Shown here: positions 25,203-33,998 of the stretch, piece by piece | Numbering within the stretch: the stretch's first letter is position 1 | Layout: each line of letters begins with the position of its first letter | NCBI RefSeq assembly: GCF_000745315.1 | Contig: NZ_JQNQ01000001.1 | Span: 1,612,001-1,676,000, forward strand | Reading direction: 5' to 3' | DNA length: 64,000 nt | Source: Salegentibacter sp. Hel_I_6 | Lineage (GTDB): Bacteria; Bacteroidota; Bacteroidia; Flavobacteriales; Flavobacteriaceae | Program-made: the position numbers and the translations under genes | Notes under the pieces: generated by a model | The model's database searches: none | What the model saw: the letters and a program-made list of their open reading frames with translations, nothing else | Told to the model about the DNA's origin: nothing

Positions 25203-26450
25203 TTATAATTTATAGGTAATCCCAAGTCCTGGAATAAATGCTGAAGTTTTATAAGTTCCTTCAAATGGCACACTCTCTCCATTTTCAGTATAAAAATCGT
25301 AAGATTCATCGATTTCCTCATACCTGTTATAAAGGAAGGCAGCGTCTATTGAGAACCTATCGTTAACATTGAAAGAAAGTCCTCCGGTAAATCCATGAGC
25401 ATCGTTTCTTGGTGTTTCAGGAGCAAAATAACCTGATTGCACGGGAGATTCGTCAAAGTAATACCCAACCCTTAGTGTTATGGTTTCGTTAGCCAAATAT
25501 TGCAAACCAAACCTGTAAGAAGCAGAATTTTTATAATTTCTTGGATTATTAGAATCTGGGGTTGCATTTGCAAAATTTATATCTAAAGACTCATATACAT
25601 CCCAATATGTCATATTGTAATCAAATGCAAAAAGCCATTTATCCAGTAATTGATAAGAAACCCCTACTGAAAGCTCTGCCGGCAATGGTAAAGAAGCATC
25701 AAATTGCGTGTTTTGGAAAGGAGTTAATGGTGAGTTTGGAACATTTTGAAAAGTAGCATCACCATCTTCAGCATCTACCATAATTTCACTTCGGTAATTT
25801 ATACCAAAACGCAAATCTTCTGTAGCATTGAACATTGCACTTGCAGAGTATCCAAAAGCACTCACACCGCTGGCGTCTACAGTTACATTTGATCTATTTC
25901 CATCAATATCGGTTAAAGTACGGTTTAAGTTGCGATTAAAGTTAACAGAACCACTTACATAAATGGGACCACCACCAACACTTAATTTTTCTGAAATTTT
26001 CACAGAAGCTAAAGCCTGAACGTAAATAGCCTGAAGATCTATATTATTCACCAGGTGAGAACCAGCCCAATCTGTTGGCCATTCTACACTACTCCCGTAG
26101 GGCGTGTAAGCCGCCAAACCTAAAGTTAACCAGTCGTTTACACGATAAGAACCGTAGGCATAGAATGGAGTTCCTACGTTACTATTGGTCTCAGAACTAA
26201 GACCGAATTCTGAATTTTGATATTTTACGTTAGAAAATACCGCACTTGCACCGGCAGCGAAATTCATCTTATTTTCAAGATAAACAAGCCCTGCAGGGTT
26301 GAAAAAGGCAAGTTCAGCATTGTTAACCACTGCTACACCTGTGTGACCCATAGCAAGCGATCTCTGCCCCTGAAGACTCACCCTATACCCACCTGCATAA
26401 GTTACCGCAGCCATTAGACCGAAAAGGCCCAGGAAAAGTAATTTTTTCAT
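25203..26450 (-). CDS. FadL/OmpP1/TodX family outer membrane transport protein
   Basis: A 415-residue beta-barrel with an N-terminal signal peptide (cleavage after about TYAGG or nearby). The family start GGYRVSLQGQRSLAMGHTGV, followed by AELAFFNPAGLVYL, corresponds to the N-terminal hatch of FadL porins. The C-terminus GLGITYKL is strand-like. Such proteins take up long-chain fatty acids or other hydrophobic compounds. It is the first gene of the pair with the SGNH lipoprotein, and a good promoter and a palindrome lie upstream. Confidence 0.83.
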   Translation of the reverse strand: MKKLLFLGLFGLMAAVTYAGGYRVSLQGQRSLAMGHTGVAVVNNAELAFFNPAGLVYLENKMNFAAGASAVFSNVKYQNSEFGLSSETNSNVGTPFYAYGSYRVNDWLTLGLAAYTPYGSSVEWPTDWAGSHLVNNIDLQAIYVQALASVKISEKLSVGGGPIYVSGSVNFNRNLNRTLTDIDGNRSNVTVDASGVSAFGYSASAMFNATEDLRFGINYRSEIMVDAEDGDATFQNVPNSPLTPFQNTQFDASLPLPAELSVGVSYQLLDKWLFAFDYNMTYWDVYESLDINFANATPDSNNPRNYKNSASYRFGLQYLANETITLRVGYYFDESPVQSGYFAPETPRNDAHGFTGGLSFNVNDRFSIDAAFLYNRYEEIDESYDFYTENGESVPFEGTYKTSAFIPGLGITYKL

Positions 26451-26492
26451 AATTGAATTGGATTTTATTGTATTCTAATAATTTGTTGCTTT

Positions 26493-26522
26493 CAAATTTA
26501 GCATAAATTACATATTACTCAA
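26493..26522 (-). promoter_or_regulatory. Promoter of the fadL-GDSL operon
   Basis: On the minus strand TTG at 26522-26520 and TAAATTTG at 26500-26493 are spaced by 19 bases. This matches the Bacteroidota promoter pattern and predicts a leader of about 40 bases. Confidence 0.6.
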
Positions 26523-26534
26523 CAAAATTGCATT

Positions 26535-26558
26535 ATTTATTATGCGCACATAATAAAT
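26535..26558. promoter_or_regulatory. 24-bp near-perfect palindrome, candidate operator
   Basis: Ten-base arms at 26535-26544 and 26549-26558 (ATTTATTATG/CATAATAAAT) flank a four-base centre CGCA. It lies 13 bases upstream of the -33 box of the fadL promoter and 12 bases after the stop of the alpha/beta hydrolase gene. The lack of a T run argues against a simple terminator, so it may be a regulator binding site. Confidence 0.5.
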
Positions 26559-26569
26559 TTAGAAGGATT

Positions 26570-27334
26570 TTAAAGAAAGTTAACTACTGTTTTATAGAAA
26601 TCGTTCATTTTCTCAGCGTGAACCCAATGTCCTGCATTTGCAATTTCTTTGAATTCTACTTTTGGGAATTGCTCTTTAATTTTCGGCTTATCGTTTTCTT
26701 TTATATAATTTGAATTAGCGCCTTTTATAAAAAGCGTAGCCCCGCTAAAAGTTTTATCTTGCGGAAGAGCCCTTCCCACTTCTTCAATATTATCTTTTAA
26801 AGTCTCCAGGTTTACTTTTAAGCGATAATCACCTTTAGAGGTACGATTAAGGTTTTTAAGAAGAAAAAGTCTAACCGGCTTTTCTGAAATAAATTCGGAT
26901 AGTAATTTATCGGCTTCCTGACGAGATTCCAGCTCGGCTTCTTGCAGTGCAGTTAATCCATCTAAAATTTGCTGATGATGTGGTTCATAATATTTTGGAG
27001 CTATATCTACCACAATTAGCTTATCTATAAGATCTGGATACTTTGCTGCCGTTAACATTGCTGTTTTGCCGCCCATAGAATGCCCCATTAAAAGAATTTT
27101 TTCCAAGGAATGCTGCTCACAGTATTCTTTCAAATCTTCAGCCATTAGTTCATAGCTATGATTATCTGTATGCGGACTTTTCCCATGATTTCTTTGGTCT
27201 ATTAAATGCACCTGGAAATCTTTTTCTTCAGCAAGTTTATTACCAATAGTTTTCCAGTTATCGCTCATTCCTAAAAAGCCGTGGAGAATTAAGAGCGGTG
27301 CACCCTCTCCTATTATTATGGAATTTAATTTCAT
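26570..27334 (-). CDS. Alpha/beta hydrolase (YbfF-like esterase)
   Basis: A 254-residue cytoplasmic alpha/beta hydrolase. Oxyanion-hole region LHGFLGMSDNWKTIG, nucleophile elbow LMGHSMGGKTAM (Ser), an acid in IVVDIAPKYY or later, and catalytic His in NAGHWVHAEKM. This arrangement resembles E. coli YbfF, an esterase active on short acyl and acyl-CoA esters. It lies 24 bases downstream of pdxJ and is probably co-transcribed with it. The natural substrate is unknown. Confidence 0.8.
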   Translation of the reverse strand: MKLNSIIIGEGAPLLILHGFLGMSDNWKTIGNKLAEEKDFQVHLIDQRNHGKSPHTDNHSYELMAEDLKEYCEQHSLEKILLMGHSMGGKTAMLTAAKYPDLIDKLIVVDIAPKYYEPHHQQILDGLTALQEAELESRQEADKLLSEFISEKPVRLFLLKNLNRTSKGDYRLKVNLETLKDNIEEVGRALPQDKTFSGATLFIKGANSNYIKENDKPKIKEQFPKVEFKEIANAGHWVHAEKMNDFYKTVVNFL

Positions 27335-27358
27335 TATAGTTGGTGTTTTAAACTTGAA

Positions 27359-28072
27359 TTATTTAAGTTGGTCCAGATATCTTTTAATAGTAGTTTCCAG
27401 GCCAAGATACAAAGCTTCAGCAATTAGTGCGTGACCAATAGAAACCTCATCTAAATGCGGTATATTATCTTTAAAGTACTTGATATTATCTAAAGAAAGA
27501 TCGTGACCTGCATTAATTCCCAGGCCAAGCTCGTGAGCCAAAGTCGCACCTCTTTTATAAGGTTCTATTCCAGTTTTATCTCCTTTAGCATAGCTAACCG
27601 CGAAATCTTCAGTGTATAATTCAATTCGGTCGGTTCCGGTTTCTGCGGCTCCATTGATCATTTTCTCATCTGGATCTACAAAAATGGAAGTTCTAATACC
27701 ATTATTTTTAAACTCCTGAATCACTTCCTGAAGGAATTTTTTATGTTTAATTGTGTCCCAACCGGCATTTGAGGTGATTGCATCTTCTGCATCTGGCACT
27801 AAAGTAACCTGTGCAGGCCCGGCTTCCATTACCAAATTTAAAAATTTCGCAACCGGATTTCCTTCAATATTAAACTCTGTAGTAACAATATTCGAGAGAT
27901 CTCTAATATCCTGGTAAGTAATATGACGCTCATCTGGTCTTGGATGCACGGTGATCCCCTGCCCACCAAAAGATTCTATTTTCTTTGCAGCTTCTACCAC
28001 ATTAGGAATATTACCTCCACGGGCATTTCTCAAAGTGGCAATTTTATTAATATTTACACTTAATTTCGTCAT
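27359..28072 (-). CDS. pdxJ: Pyridoxine 5'-phosphate synthase
   Basis: A 237-residue TIM-barrel enzyme of the DXP-dependent vitamin B6 route, joining 3-amino-2-oxopropyl phosphate and deoxyxylulose phosphate. Conserved N-terminus LSVNINKIATLRNARGG, then ITVHPRPDERHI with the His/Arg pair, TLVPDAEDAITSNAGWD, and GINAGHDLSLDN and EVSIGHALIAEA at the C-terminal end. A TATTTTTG box on the minus strand at 28092-28099 is a weak promoter candidate. Confidence 0.95.
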   Translation of the reverse strand: MTKLSVNINKIATLRNARGGNIPNVVEAAKKIESFGGQGITVHPRPDERHITYQDIRDLSNIVTTEFNIEGNPVAKFLNLVMEAGPAQVTLVPDAEDAITSNAGWDTIKHKKFLQEVIQEFKNNGIRTSIFVDPDEKMINGAAETGTDRIELYTEDFAVSYAKGDKTGIEPYKRGATLAHELGLGINAGHDLSLDNIKYFKDNIPHLDEVSIGHALIAEALYLGLETTIKRYLDQLK

Positions 28073-28162
28073 TTTCTAGGCTTTTGTTTAACAAAAATAC
28101 AAACTTGTAAATGCCCTAATGAATTTTATTTTAATTAATTTGCATAAAAAGAAAGCGACATC

Positions 28163-28819
28163 ATGGAGATGGATGATTTTATTATTAACGATGTTTCCAT
28201 TAGGCATTTTTCTGAAAAAATTGGGGAAGTACAGGACTTGTTCAATCAGCTAACCTATTCGCATTTACCGGTACAAAACAACGGAATCTATATGGGTTGT
28301 ATTTCAGAAAATGATATTCGTTGCTTTGAAGTCGAAAAAACTCTGGAAGACTACCAATATGCTTTAGAAGGTTTTTTTGTGAGAGATACCGATTTTTGGC
28401 TGGATATTTTAGAAAGATTTGCACAGAACAACACTAATATTCTACCGGTTTTAGATGAAGAAAATCATTATTTAGGTTATGTTGAACTGAATGAAATTAT
28501 AGCGATTTTTAATGAAACTCCATTTTTAAGTGAAGCCGGAAATATTATAGTTATTCAAAAAGGAATAAAAGACTTTTCATTTAGTGAAATCATCCAGATC
28601 ATAGAATCTAATAACGTAAATATCTTAGGGTGTTTTATATCGAAAATTGAAAACGATGTGGCTCAAATCACCGTAAAATTAAGTCCTTCTGGAATCAATG
28701 AAATTATTCAGTCTTTCCGCAGGTATGGTTATAAAATTATTTCAGAACACCGGGAAGACAATTTCAATAAAAATCTTAGAGATCGCTCTAAGTACCTAGA
28801 CAAATATATGAATATATGA
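28163..28819 (+). CDS. CBS-domain protein
   Basis: A 218-residue soluble protein with a pair of CBS motifs in the first 125 residues (for example LPVQNNGIYMGCISENDIR near residue 32 and ILPVLDEENHYLGYVELNEI near 92). The second half (residues 128-215) looks like an ACT-type beta-alpha-beta fold, judged only from pattern. CBS pairs bind adenine nucleotides. It is divergent from pdxJ and 89 bases before nadK, a plausible but unproven functional link to nucleotide sensing. A second ATG two codons in is an alternative start. Confidence 0.68.
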   Translation: MEMDDFIINDVSIRHFSEKIGEVQDLFNQLTYSHLPVQNNGIYMGCISENDIRCFEVEKTLEDYQYALEGFFVRDTDFWLDILERFAQNNTNILPVLDEENHYLGYVELNEIIAIFNETPFLSEAGNIIVIQKGIKDFSFSEIIQIIESNNVNILGCFISKIENDVAQITVKLSPSGINEIIQSFRRYGYKIISEHREDNFNKNLRDRSKYLDKYMNI

Positions 28820-28908
28820 ACCCAGCAGAATGCTGAAAAAATTGCCAGATTACAGGTTGTTAAATAGTAGCTTGCAAAAAACTATTGGGATCTAAAAACT
28901 ATAAACTA

Positions 28909-29793
28909 ATGAAAGTAGGCATCTATGGCCAATTTTACCACACAAATGCCGGCACTTATATAGCGCAGCTTCTGGAATTACTGAAGCGTGAAAAAATTAA
29001 TGTGATTATTGAAAAGAATTTCCTGGAGTTAATTCATCTAAATAAGACCATAGAAGAGAATTATTCCCATTTCAGCACGTTTGAAGAATTAGATAATAGT
29101 TTCGACCTCTTTTTTTGTATTGGTGGTGATGGTACTATTTTAAAGTCTATAAATTACATCAGGAATTTAGATATTCCCATTGTTGGAATCAACACCGGGA
29201 GATTGGGTTTCCTTGCCACAATTCAGAAAGAAGAAATTAAAAAAAGTCTCAAAACCATATTGGAAAAAAATTACAGCATTTCTTCGCGCAGTGTATTAAA
29301 TATTAGCACCAACCCTTCCAACCACGATCCTGTTTTTAAAAATATCGCGCTAAACGAAATTGCCGTAAGCCGTAAAAACACCACATCTATGATTACCGTA
29401 GATACCTGGCTTAACGACCAATATTTAAATTCTTATTGGGCAGATGGTTTAATTGTATCTACGCCAACCGGCTCTACAGGATATTCCCTTAGTTGCGGTG
29501 GCCCCGTGATTACGCCAGATGCTGGCTCCCTTATTATTACTCCAATAGCGCCGCATAATTTAAACGCACGGCCTTTAGTAATTAAAGACGATACTAAAAT
29601 AACACTTCGGGTTTCAGGCCGGGAAGAATCTCACTTGGTTTCTATGGATTCTCGTATTGCCACCCTGGAAAATGATACCGAAATTATAATTGAAAAAGCA
29701 CCCTACGCTATAAATCTTGTTGAACTTAAAGGCGATAGTTTTCTTCAAACCCTACGTAAAAAGCTGATGTGGGGAGAAGATAAGCGCAATTAA
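28909..29793 (+). CDS. nadK: NAD kinase
   Basis: A 294-residue kinase making NADP from NAD. The signature GGDGTILKSINYI near residue 72, NTGRLGFLATI, and the catalytic-domain segment ADGLIVSTPTGSTGYSLSCGGPV are intact. The ATG at 28909 (MKVGIYGQFYH) is preferred to an in-frame TTG eight codons upstream. It is the gene before the envelope operon; a separate promoter follows it, so they need not be co-transcribed. Confidence 0.93.
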   Translation: MKVGIYGQFYHTNAGTYIAQLLELLKREKINVIIEKNFLELIHLNKTIEENYSHFSTFEELDNSFDLFFCIGGDGTILKSINYIRNLDIPIVGINTGRLGFLATIQKEEIKKSLKTILEKNYSISSRSVLNISTNPSNHDPVFKNIALNEIAVSRKNTTSMITVDTWLNDQYLNSYWADGLIVSTPTGSTGYSLSCGGPVITPDAGSLIITPIAPHNLNARPLVIKDDTKITLRVSGREESHLVSMDSRIATLENDTEIIIEKAPYAINLVELKGDSFLQTLRKKLMWGEDKRN

Positions 29794-29846
29794 ACAATAA
29801 AAGATTTTAAAAACTGTTTTAAGAATGTACAAACTTGCTCAAATTA

Positions 29847-29875
29847 TTGTAGAGCAAACATAATTGTTATATTTG
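29847..29875 (+). promoter_or_regulatory. Promoter of the porG-uppS-bamA-skp operon
   Basis: TTG at 29847-29849 and TATATTTG at 29868-29875 are separated by 18 bases, matching the Bacteroidota -33/-7 pattern. The ATG follows 17 bases after the -7 box. Confidence 0.65.
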
Positions 29876-29892
29876 CAAACTTTTGAAAGCCT

Positions 29893-30597
29893 ATGAGGTA
29901 CCTATTAGTTTTTGTTATTATGCTTGTTTTTGCTCCAAAAATTCAATCCCAAACATTTGAAGTAGGACCATATATTGGTGGAGCTAATTACATTGGAGAT
30001 GTGGGACGAACCAATTTCGTGCTTCCTAGCGGTTTGGTAGGAGGCGCACTTCTTAAATGGAATCGAAGCCCCCGTCACGCTTTTAGATTTTCGCTTTTAT
30101 ATGCTGAAATAAATGCCGACGATGCGAATTCTAACGATGCTCGTAGAATTAATCGTGGATATTCATTTAGCAATACTATTGCAGAAGCTTCTCTAGGTAT
30201 AGAATATAATTTTTGGAGTTTTGATCTTCATGAAGGTCATCCACAAAGTACACCCTATCTTTATACAGGAATTACATATTTTAGAGCAGATCATATTGTT
30301 TTAGACGCTGATTTCCCTGACGGAAATCTACAAAATCAAGGTGCTAACTGGGATTTTGCTATTCCGGTAGTTTTTGGTTACAAAGAAAGTATTACCCGTC
30401 ATATTGTGGGAGCCCTTGAAGTTGGCGTGCGTTATACATTTACAGATAATTTAGACGGAAGCTGGCCTGAAGAAGTTTTTGGAAATAGAATGCCCCAAAG
30501 GGAATTTGGAAATAGAAATACCAATGACTGGTATGTTTTTACAGGAGTGAATTTCACATTTTCCTGGGGTAGAGAACCTTGCTACAGCAGATTTTAA
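29893..30597 (+). CDS. DUF6089 outer membrane protein, PorG-like
   Basis: A 234-residue secreted beta-barrel. Signal peptide MRYLLVFVIMLVFAPKIQS-Q. The mature start TFEVGPYIGGANYIGDVGRT and repeated amphipathic strands ending in WYVFTGVNFTFSWGRE fit DUF6089. In Bacteroidota this family includes PorG of the type IX secretion system, and the locus upstream of uppS-bamA-skp is where it is commonly found. The gene ends one base before uppS. The PorG assignment relies on recalled family and context, not on an alignment. Confidence 0.6.
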   Translation: MRYLLVFVIMLVFAPKIQSQTFEVGPYIGGANYIGDVGRTNFVLPSGLVGGALLKWNRSPRHAFRFSLLYAEINADDANSNDARRINRGYSFSNTIAEASLGIEYNFWSFDLHEGHPQSTPYLYTGITYFRADHIVLDADFPDGNLQNQGANWDFAIPVVFGYKESITRHIVGALEVGVRYTFTDNLDGSWPEEVFGNRMPQREFGNRNTNDWYVFTGVNFTFSWGREPCYSRF

Positions 30598-30598
30598 A

Positions 30599-31339
30599 AT
30601 GAATTATAAAGACAACATAGATCTTAAAAAATTACCTAAGCACATTGCCATAATTATGGATGGTAATGGCCGATGGGCTCGTCAAAAGGGTTTTTTGAGG
30701 GCTGCAGGTCACGAAGAAGGCACAGCCGCCGTACGCGATGTTGTAGAAGCCTCTGCTGAAATTGGTATAGAATATTTAACCCTCTATGCTTTTTCTACAG
30801 AGAATTGGAACCGTCCAAAATTGGAAGTAGACACTTTAATGCGGCTACTGGTTTCCTCCTTGAAAAAGGAAATTAAAACCCTACAAGACAATAATATTAG
30901 GCTAAATGCTATTGGTAATTTAAAAACTCTGCCTAAAAAAGTATTTAGAGAACTTCACGAAGTTATCGAGAAAACTAAAGCTAACGACCGTATGGTGCTT
31001 AATCTTGCACTAAGCTACGGTTCACGGGAAGAATTAACCTCGGTAATAAAAGAAATTAGTCTGAAAGTTAAAAATAACGAAATAACCGCTGATGCTATTG
31101 ATGAATCGGTTATAAATCAGCATCTTTACACCCGAAATTTTCCGGAGGTGGATTTATTAATTAGAACCAGTGGAGAACAACGCATAAGCAACTTCCTGTT
31201 ATGGCAAATTGCTTATGCCGAATTATATTTTACAAAAATTTTGTGGCCAGATTTTAGAAAAGAAAATCTTTTTGAAGCCATTTACAATTATCAAAATAGA
31301 GAACGACGATTTGGAAAAACCAGTGAGCAACTCAGTTAG
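30599..31339 (+). CDS. uppS: Isoprenyl transferase (undecaprenyl diphosphate synthase)
   Basis: A 246-residue cis-prenyltransferase making the C55 lipid carrier for peptidoglycan and glycans. Diphosphate-binding HIAIIMDGNGRWARQKG near residue 15, GHEEGTAAVRD, TLYAFSTENWNRP, and the C-terminal LLIRTSGEQRISNFLLWQ with AYAELYF are all intact. The gene ends seven bases before bamA. Its product connects the mevalonate genes and the glycosyltransferases of this window to envelope assembly. Confidence 0.93.
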   Translation: MNYKDNIDLKKLPKHIAIIMDGNGRWARQKGFLRAAGHEEGTAAVRDVVEASAEIGIEYLTLYAFSTENWNRPKLEVDTLMRLLVSSLKKEIKTLQDNNIRLNAIGNLKTLPKKVFRELHEVIEKTKANDRMVLNLALSYGSREELTSVIKEISLKVKNNEITADAIDESVINQHLYTRNFPEVDLLIRTSGEQRISNFLLWQIAYAELYFTKILWPDFRKENLFEAIYNYQNRERRFGKTSEQLS

Positions 31340-31346
31340 CGCATTC

Positions 31347-33965
31347 ATGACGAAGAAAGTACTTACCCTCTTAGCAGTAGCATGTAGTTTAATTTTCAGC
31401 ATTTCTTCACAGGCTCAAGGCTTACCATTAGCCGATGGAAAAAAATATATAATTGGAGATATAAAAGTTACCGGTACCATTAGCTTCAATGAGCAAACCG
31501 TTATTGCTTACACCGGCCTAAAAAAAGGTGAGGAAATTTATATTCCAGGCGACAAAATTAGTAGCGTGATCAATAAACTATGGGATATTGATCAATTTAG
31601 CGATATCAATTTTTATATCACCCAGATAAGAGATGGTAATGTGGCTGATCTGGAAATTGAGATTCAGGAAGTTCCAAAACTTAATAAAGTACAGGTTACC
31701 GGACTTAAAAAGCGAGAGAATGAAGAAATCATCAAGGAAAACAAACTAAGAACTGGAGCTAAAGTTTCTGAAAACCTTATCACTACCACTAAAAATCATA
31801 TTGAAAGCAAATATCGTAAAGAAGGTTATTTTAATGCAAAAGCAAAAATAAGCACCAGCGAGGTTACCGATACTACTGAAAACAAGAACCTGGTTAATAT
31901 GCTAATTGATATAGACCAGGGTGATCGAGTAAAAGTTGCAGATATAAACTTTTCTGGCAATGAAAAGTTTTCTGATTGGAGACTTAGAAGAGCTTTAAAG
32001 AATACAAAGCAGAAAAATTTTGTGCGTTTCTGGAAAAGATCAAAATTCGTAAGAGCCGATTACCAGGAAGACAAAGAGAATTTAATAGACAAATACAAGG
32101 AAAGCGGTTATCGTGATGCCAGAATTGTTACAGATTCTCTAGTAGAAATTGATGATAAGACCATAGCCTTAAATCTAAAAATAGAGGAAGGAGATCAATA
32201 TTATATAGGTAATATAAATTTCCTTGGAAATTCTGTGTATAGCGATGCTCAACTTCAACGTGCGTTAGGTATTAATAAAGGTGATATTTATAACGGAGTT
32301 CTTTTAGACGAAAGAATTGCAGATCAAACCAAACCAGATGGAGAAGATCTTTCTAATCTCTATAAAAACAATGGTTACTTATTTTCAACCATAAATCTTG
32401 TTGAAACCAATGTTTATAATGATACTATAGACTTCGAGATTAGAATTATAGAAGGAAAAGAAGCCTACTTCAATAATATTTCAGTAACCGGAAATGATAA
32501 AACAAAAGACCACGTAATATATCGTGAACTAAGAACAAAACCGGGACAAAAATATAGCCAGGAAGATGTTGTAAATACGGTAAGAGAACTTGGTCAACTT
32601 GGTTTCTTTGATGCTGAGCAACTTGAACCAAAATTTGTAGATCCAGATCCACAAGCCGGTACTCTGGACCTTGAATATTCTGTAGTAGAAGCAGGAGCTA
32701 GCCAAATAGAACTGCAAGGTGGATATGGTGGCGGTGGTTTCATCGGGACGCTGGGACTTTCTTTCAATAATTTCTCTTTATCAGGTATTTTTGATAAAGA
32801 AGCCTATCAACCAGTACCTATGGGAGACGGGCAAACTCTTTCCCTTAGAGCACAAGCAAGTACATTTTACCAAACGTATAGCCTTTCTTTTCAGGAACCA
32901 TGGTTAGGTGGTAAAAAACCAGTAAGCCTTCAAACTTCTTTTTCATACACCAGACAGTTTTTATTTGATTATATAAACAGGCAGGCAGATAGAAGTAGAA
33001 GTTTTGATATTCTAGGAGTTAATGTTGGTTTAGCAAAACGTTTAACTGTGCCAGATCCTTATATGACGGTATCCCACTCGGTAGGTTTCCAACGTTACAA
33101 CCTTAATAACTACAATACCGGGCTATTTACCTTTGGAGATGGTCACTCGAATAATTTCACTTATACCTTTGGGCTTACAAGAGATAACACTTATGTTAAC
33201 CCAATTTTCCCAATGGGAGGTTCTAAATTTAAACTAACTGCTAAATTCACTCCTCCTTATTCTTTATGGAATGGTGTAGATTATGGCAATTTAGCCGAAC
33301 AAAGGGAATATCAACTTGAAGATGAAAACGGAAATCTTATTAACCGACAGGGTGATAGGGTAACTCCAGACAATGCGGTGGGTGATCAACGTTTAATAGA
33401 CCAAAAGAAATTTAATTGGTTAGAATTCTATAAAGTTAAATTTAGCGGAGAATGGTTCACTCAAATCTATGATAAACTAGTCTTAAGAACCAATGCCGAG
33501 TATGGTTTTCTTGGAGCCTACAATAACGATCGTGGGGTACCACCCTTTGAAAGATTCTTTCTTGGAGGTGATGGCCTTGGAGCGTTTAGTTTAGATGGTA
33601 GAGAAACTGTTCAGTTAAGAGGTTATCCAAACCAATCTGTAGTACCTTTAGATCGTCCCGCAGGTGTTAATGATGATGGAGCTACTATTTACAATAAATA
33701 TTCATTAGAACTTAGATATCCTATAACCTTAAAACCTTCAGCCTCTATTTACGCACTTACTTTCTTAGAAGCTGGGGCATCTTATGACAACTTTAGGGAT
33801 TTCAACCCATTCCAGGTTAATAGATCTGCCGGTGCAGGTTTAAGAATCTTTATGCCAGCCTTCGGTCTACTTGGTATAGACTTTGGTTATGGATTTGATT
33901 CCATTGGTGGTCAACAAGGAGCTAATGGTTGGGAAACGCATTTCATAATCGGGCAACAATTTTAA
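31347..33965 (+). CDS. bamA: Outer membrane protein assembly factor BamA
   Basis: An 872-residue Omp85 protein. Signal peptide MTKKVLTLLAVACSLIFSIS ending near SQAQG, about five POTRA modules to residue ~450, then a 16-stranded barrel ending in GQQF with the terminal Phe of the beta signal. The ATG at 31347 is chosen because it gives the signal peptide; earlier in-frame starts lie inside uppS. It folds outer membrane barrels, including those of the type IX system. It is followed 33 bases later by two Skp-type chaperone genes, the usual order. Confidence 0.93.
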   Translation: MTKKVLTLLAVACSLIFSISSQAQGLPLADGKKYIIGDIKVTGTISFNEQTVIAYTGLKKGEEIYIPGDKISSVINKLWDIDQFSDINFYITQIRDGNVADLEIEIQEVPKLNKVQVTGLKKRENEEIIKENKLRTGAKVSENLITTTKNHIESKYRKEGYFNAKAKISTSEVTDTTENKNLVNMLIDIDQGDRVKVADINFSGNEKFSDWRLRRALKNTKQKNFVRFWKRSKFVRADYQEDKENLIDKYKESGYRDARIVTDSLVEIDDKTIALNLKIEEGDQYYIGNINFLGNSVYSDAQLQRALGINKGDIYNGVLLDERIADQTKPDGEDLSNLYKNNGYLFSTINLVETNVYNDTIDFEIRIIEGKEAYFNNISVTGNDKTKDHVIYRELRTKPGQKYSQEDVVNTVRELGQLGFFDAEQLEPKFVDPDPQAGTLDLEYSVVEAGASQIELQGGYGGGGFIGTLGLSFNNFSLSGIFDKEAYQPVPMGDGQTLSLRAQASTFYQTYSLSFQEPWLGGKKPVSLQTSFSYTRQFLFDYINRQADRSRSFDILGVNVGLAKRLTVPDPYMTVSHSVGFQRYNLNNYNTGLFTFGDGHSNNFTYTFGLTRDNTYVNPIFPMGGSKFKLTAKFTPPYSLWNGVDYGNLAEQREYQLEDENGNLINRQGDRVTPDNAVGDQRLIDQKKFNWLEFYKVKFSGEWFTQIYDKLVLRTNAEYGFLGAYNNDRGVPPFERFFLGGDGLGAFSLDGRETVQLRGYPNQSVVPLDRPAGVNDDGATIYNKYSLELRYPITLKPSASIYALTFLEAGASYDNFRDFNPFQVNRSAGAGLRIFMPAFGLLGIDFGYGFDSIGGQQGANGWETHFIIGQQF

Positions 33966-33998
33966 TTTGGCACGATATTTTCTATAATCGATTTAAGT

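Noticed and set aside
28885..28908. TTG start of nadK
   Set aside because: The ATG at 28909 begins the conserved MKVGIYGQ segment.
31209..31346. Upstream start of bamA inside uppS
   Set aside because: It would add 46 residues before a clear signal peptide; the ATG at 31347 fits.
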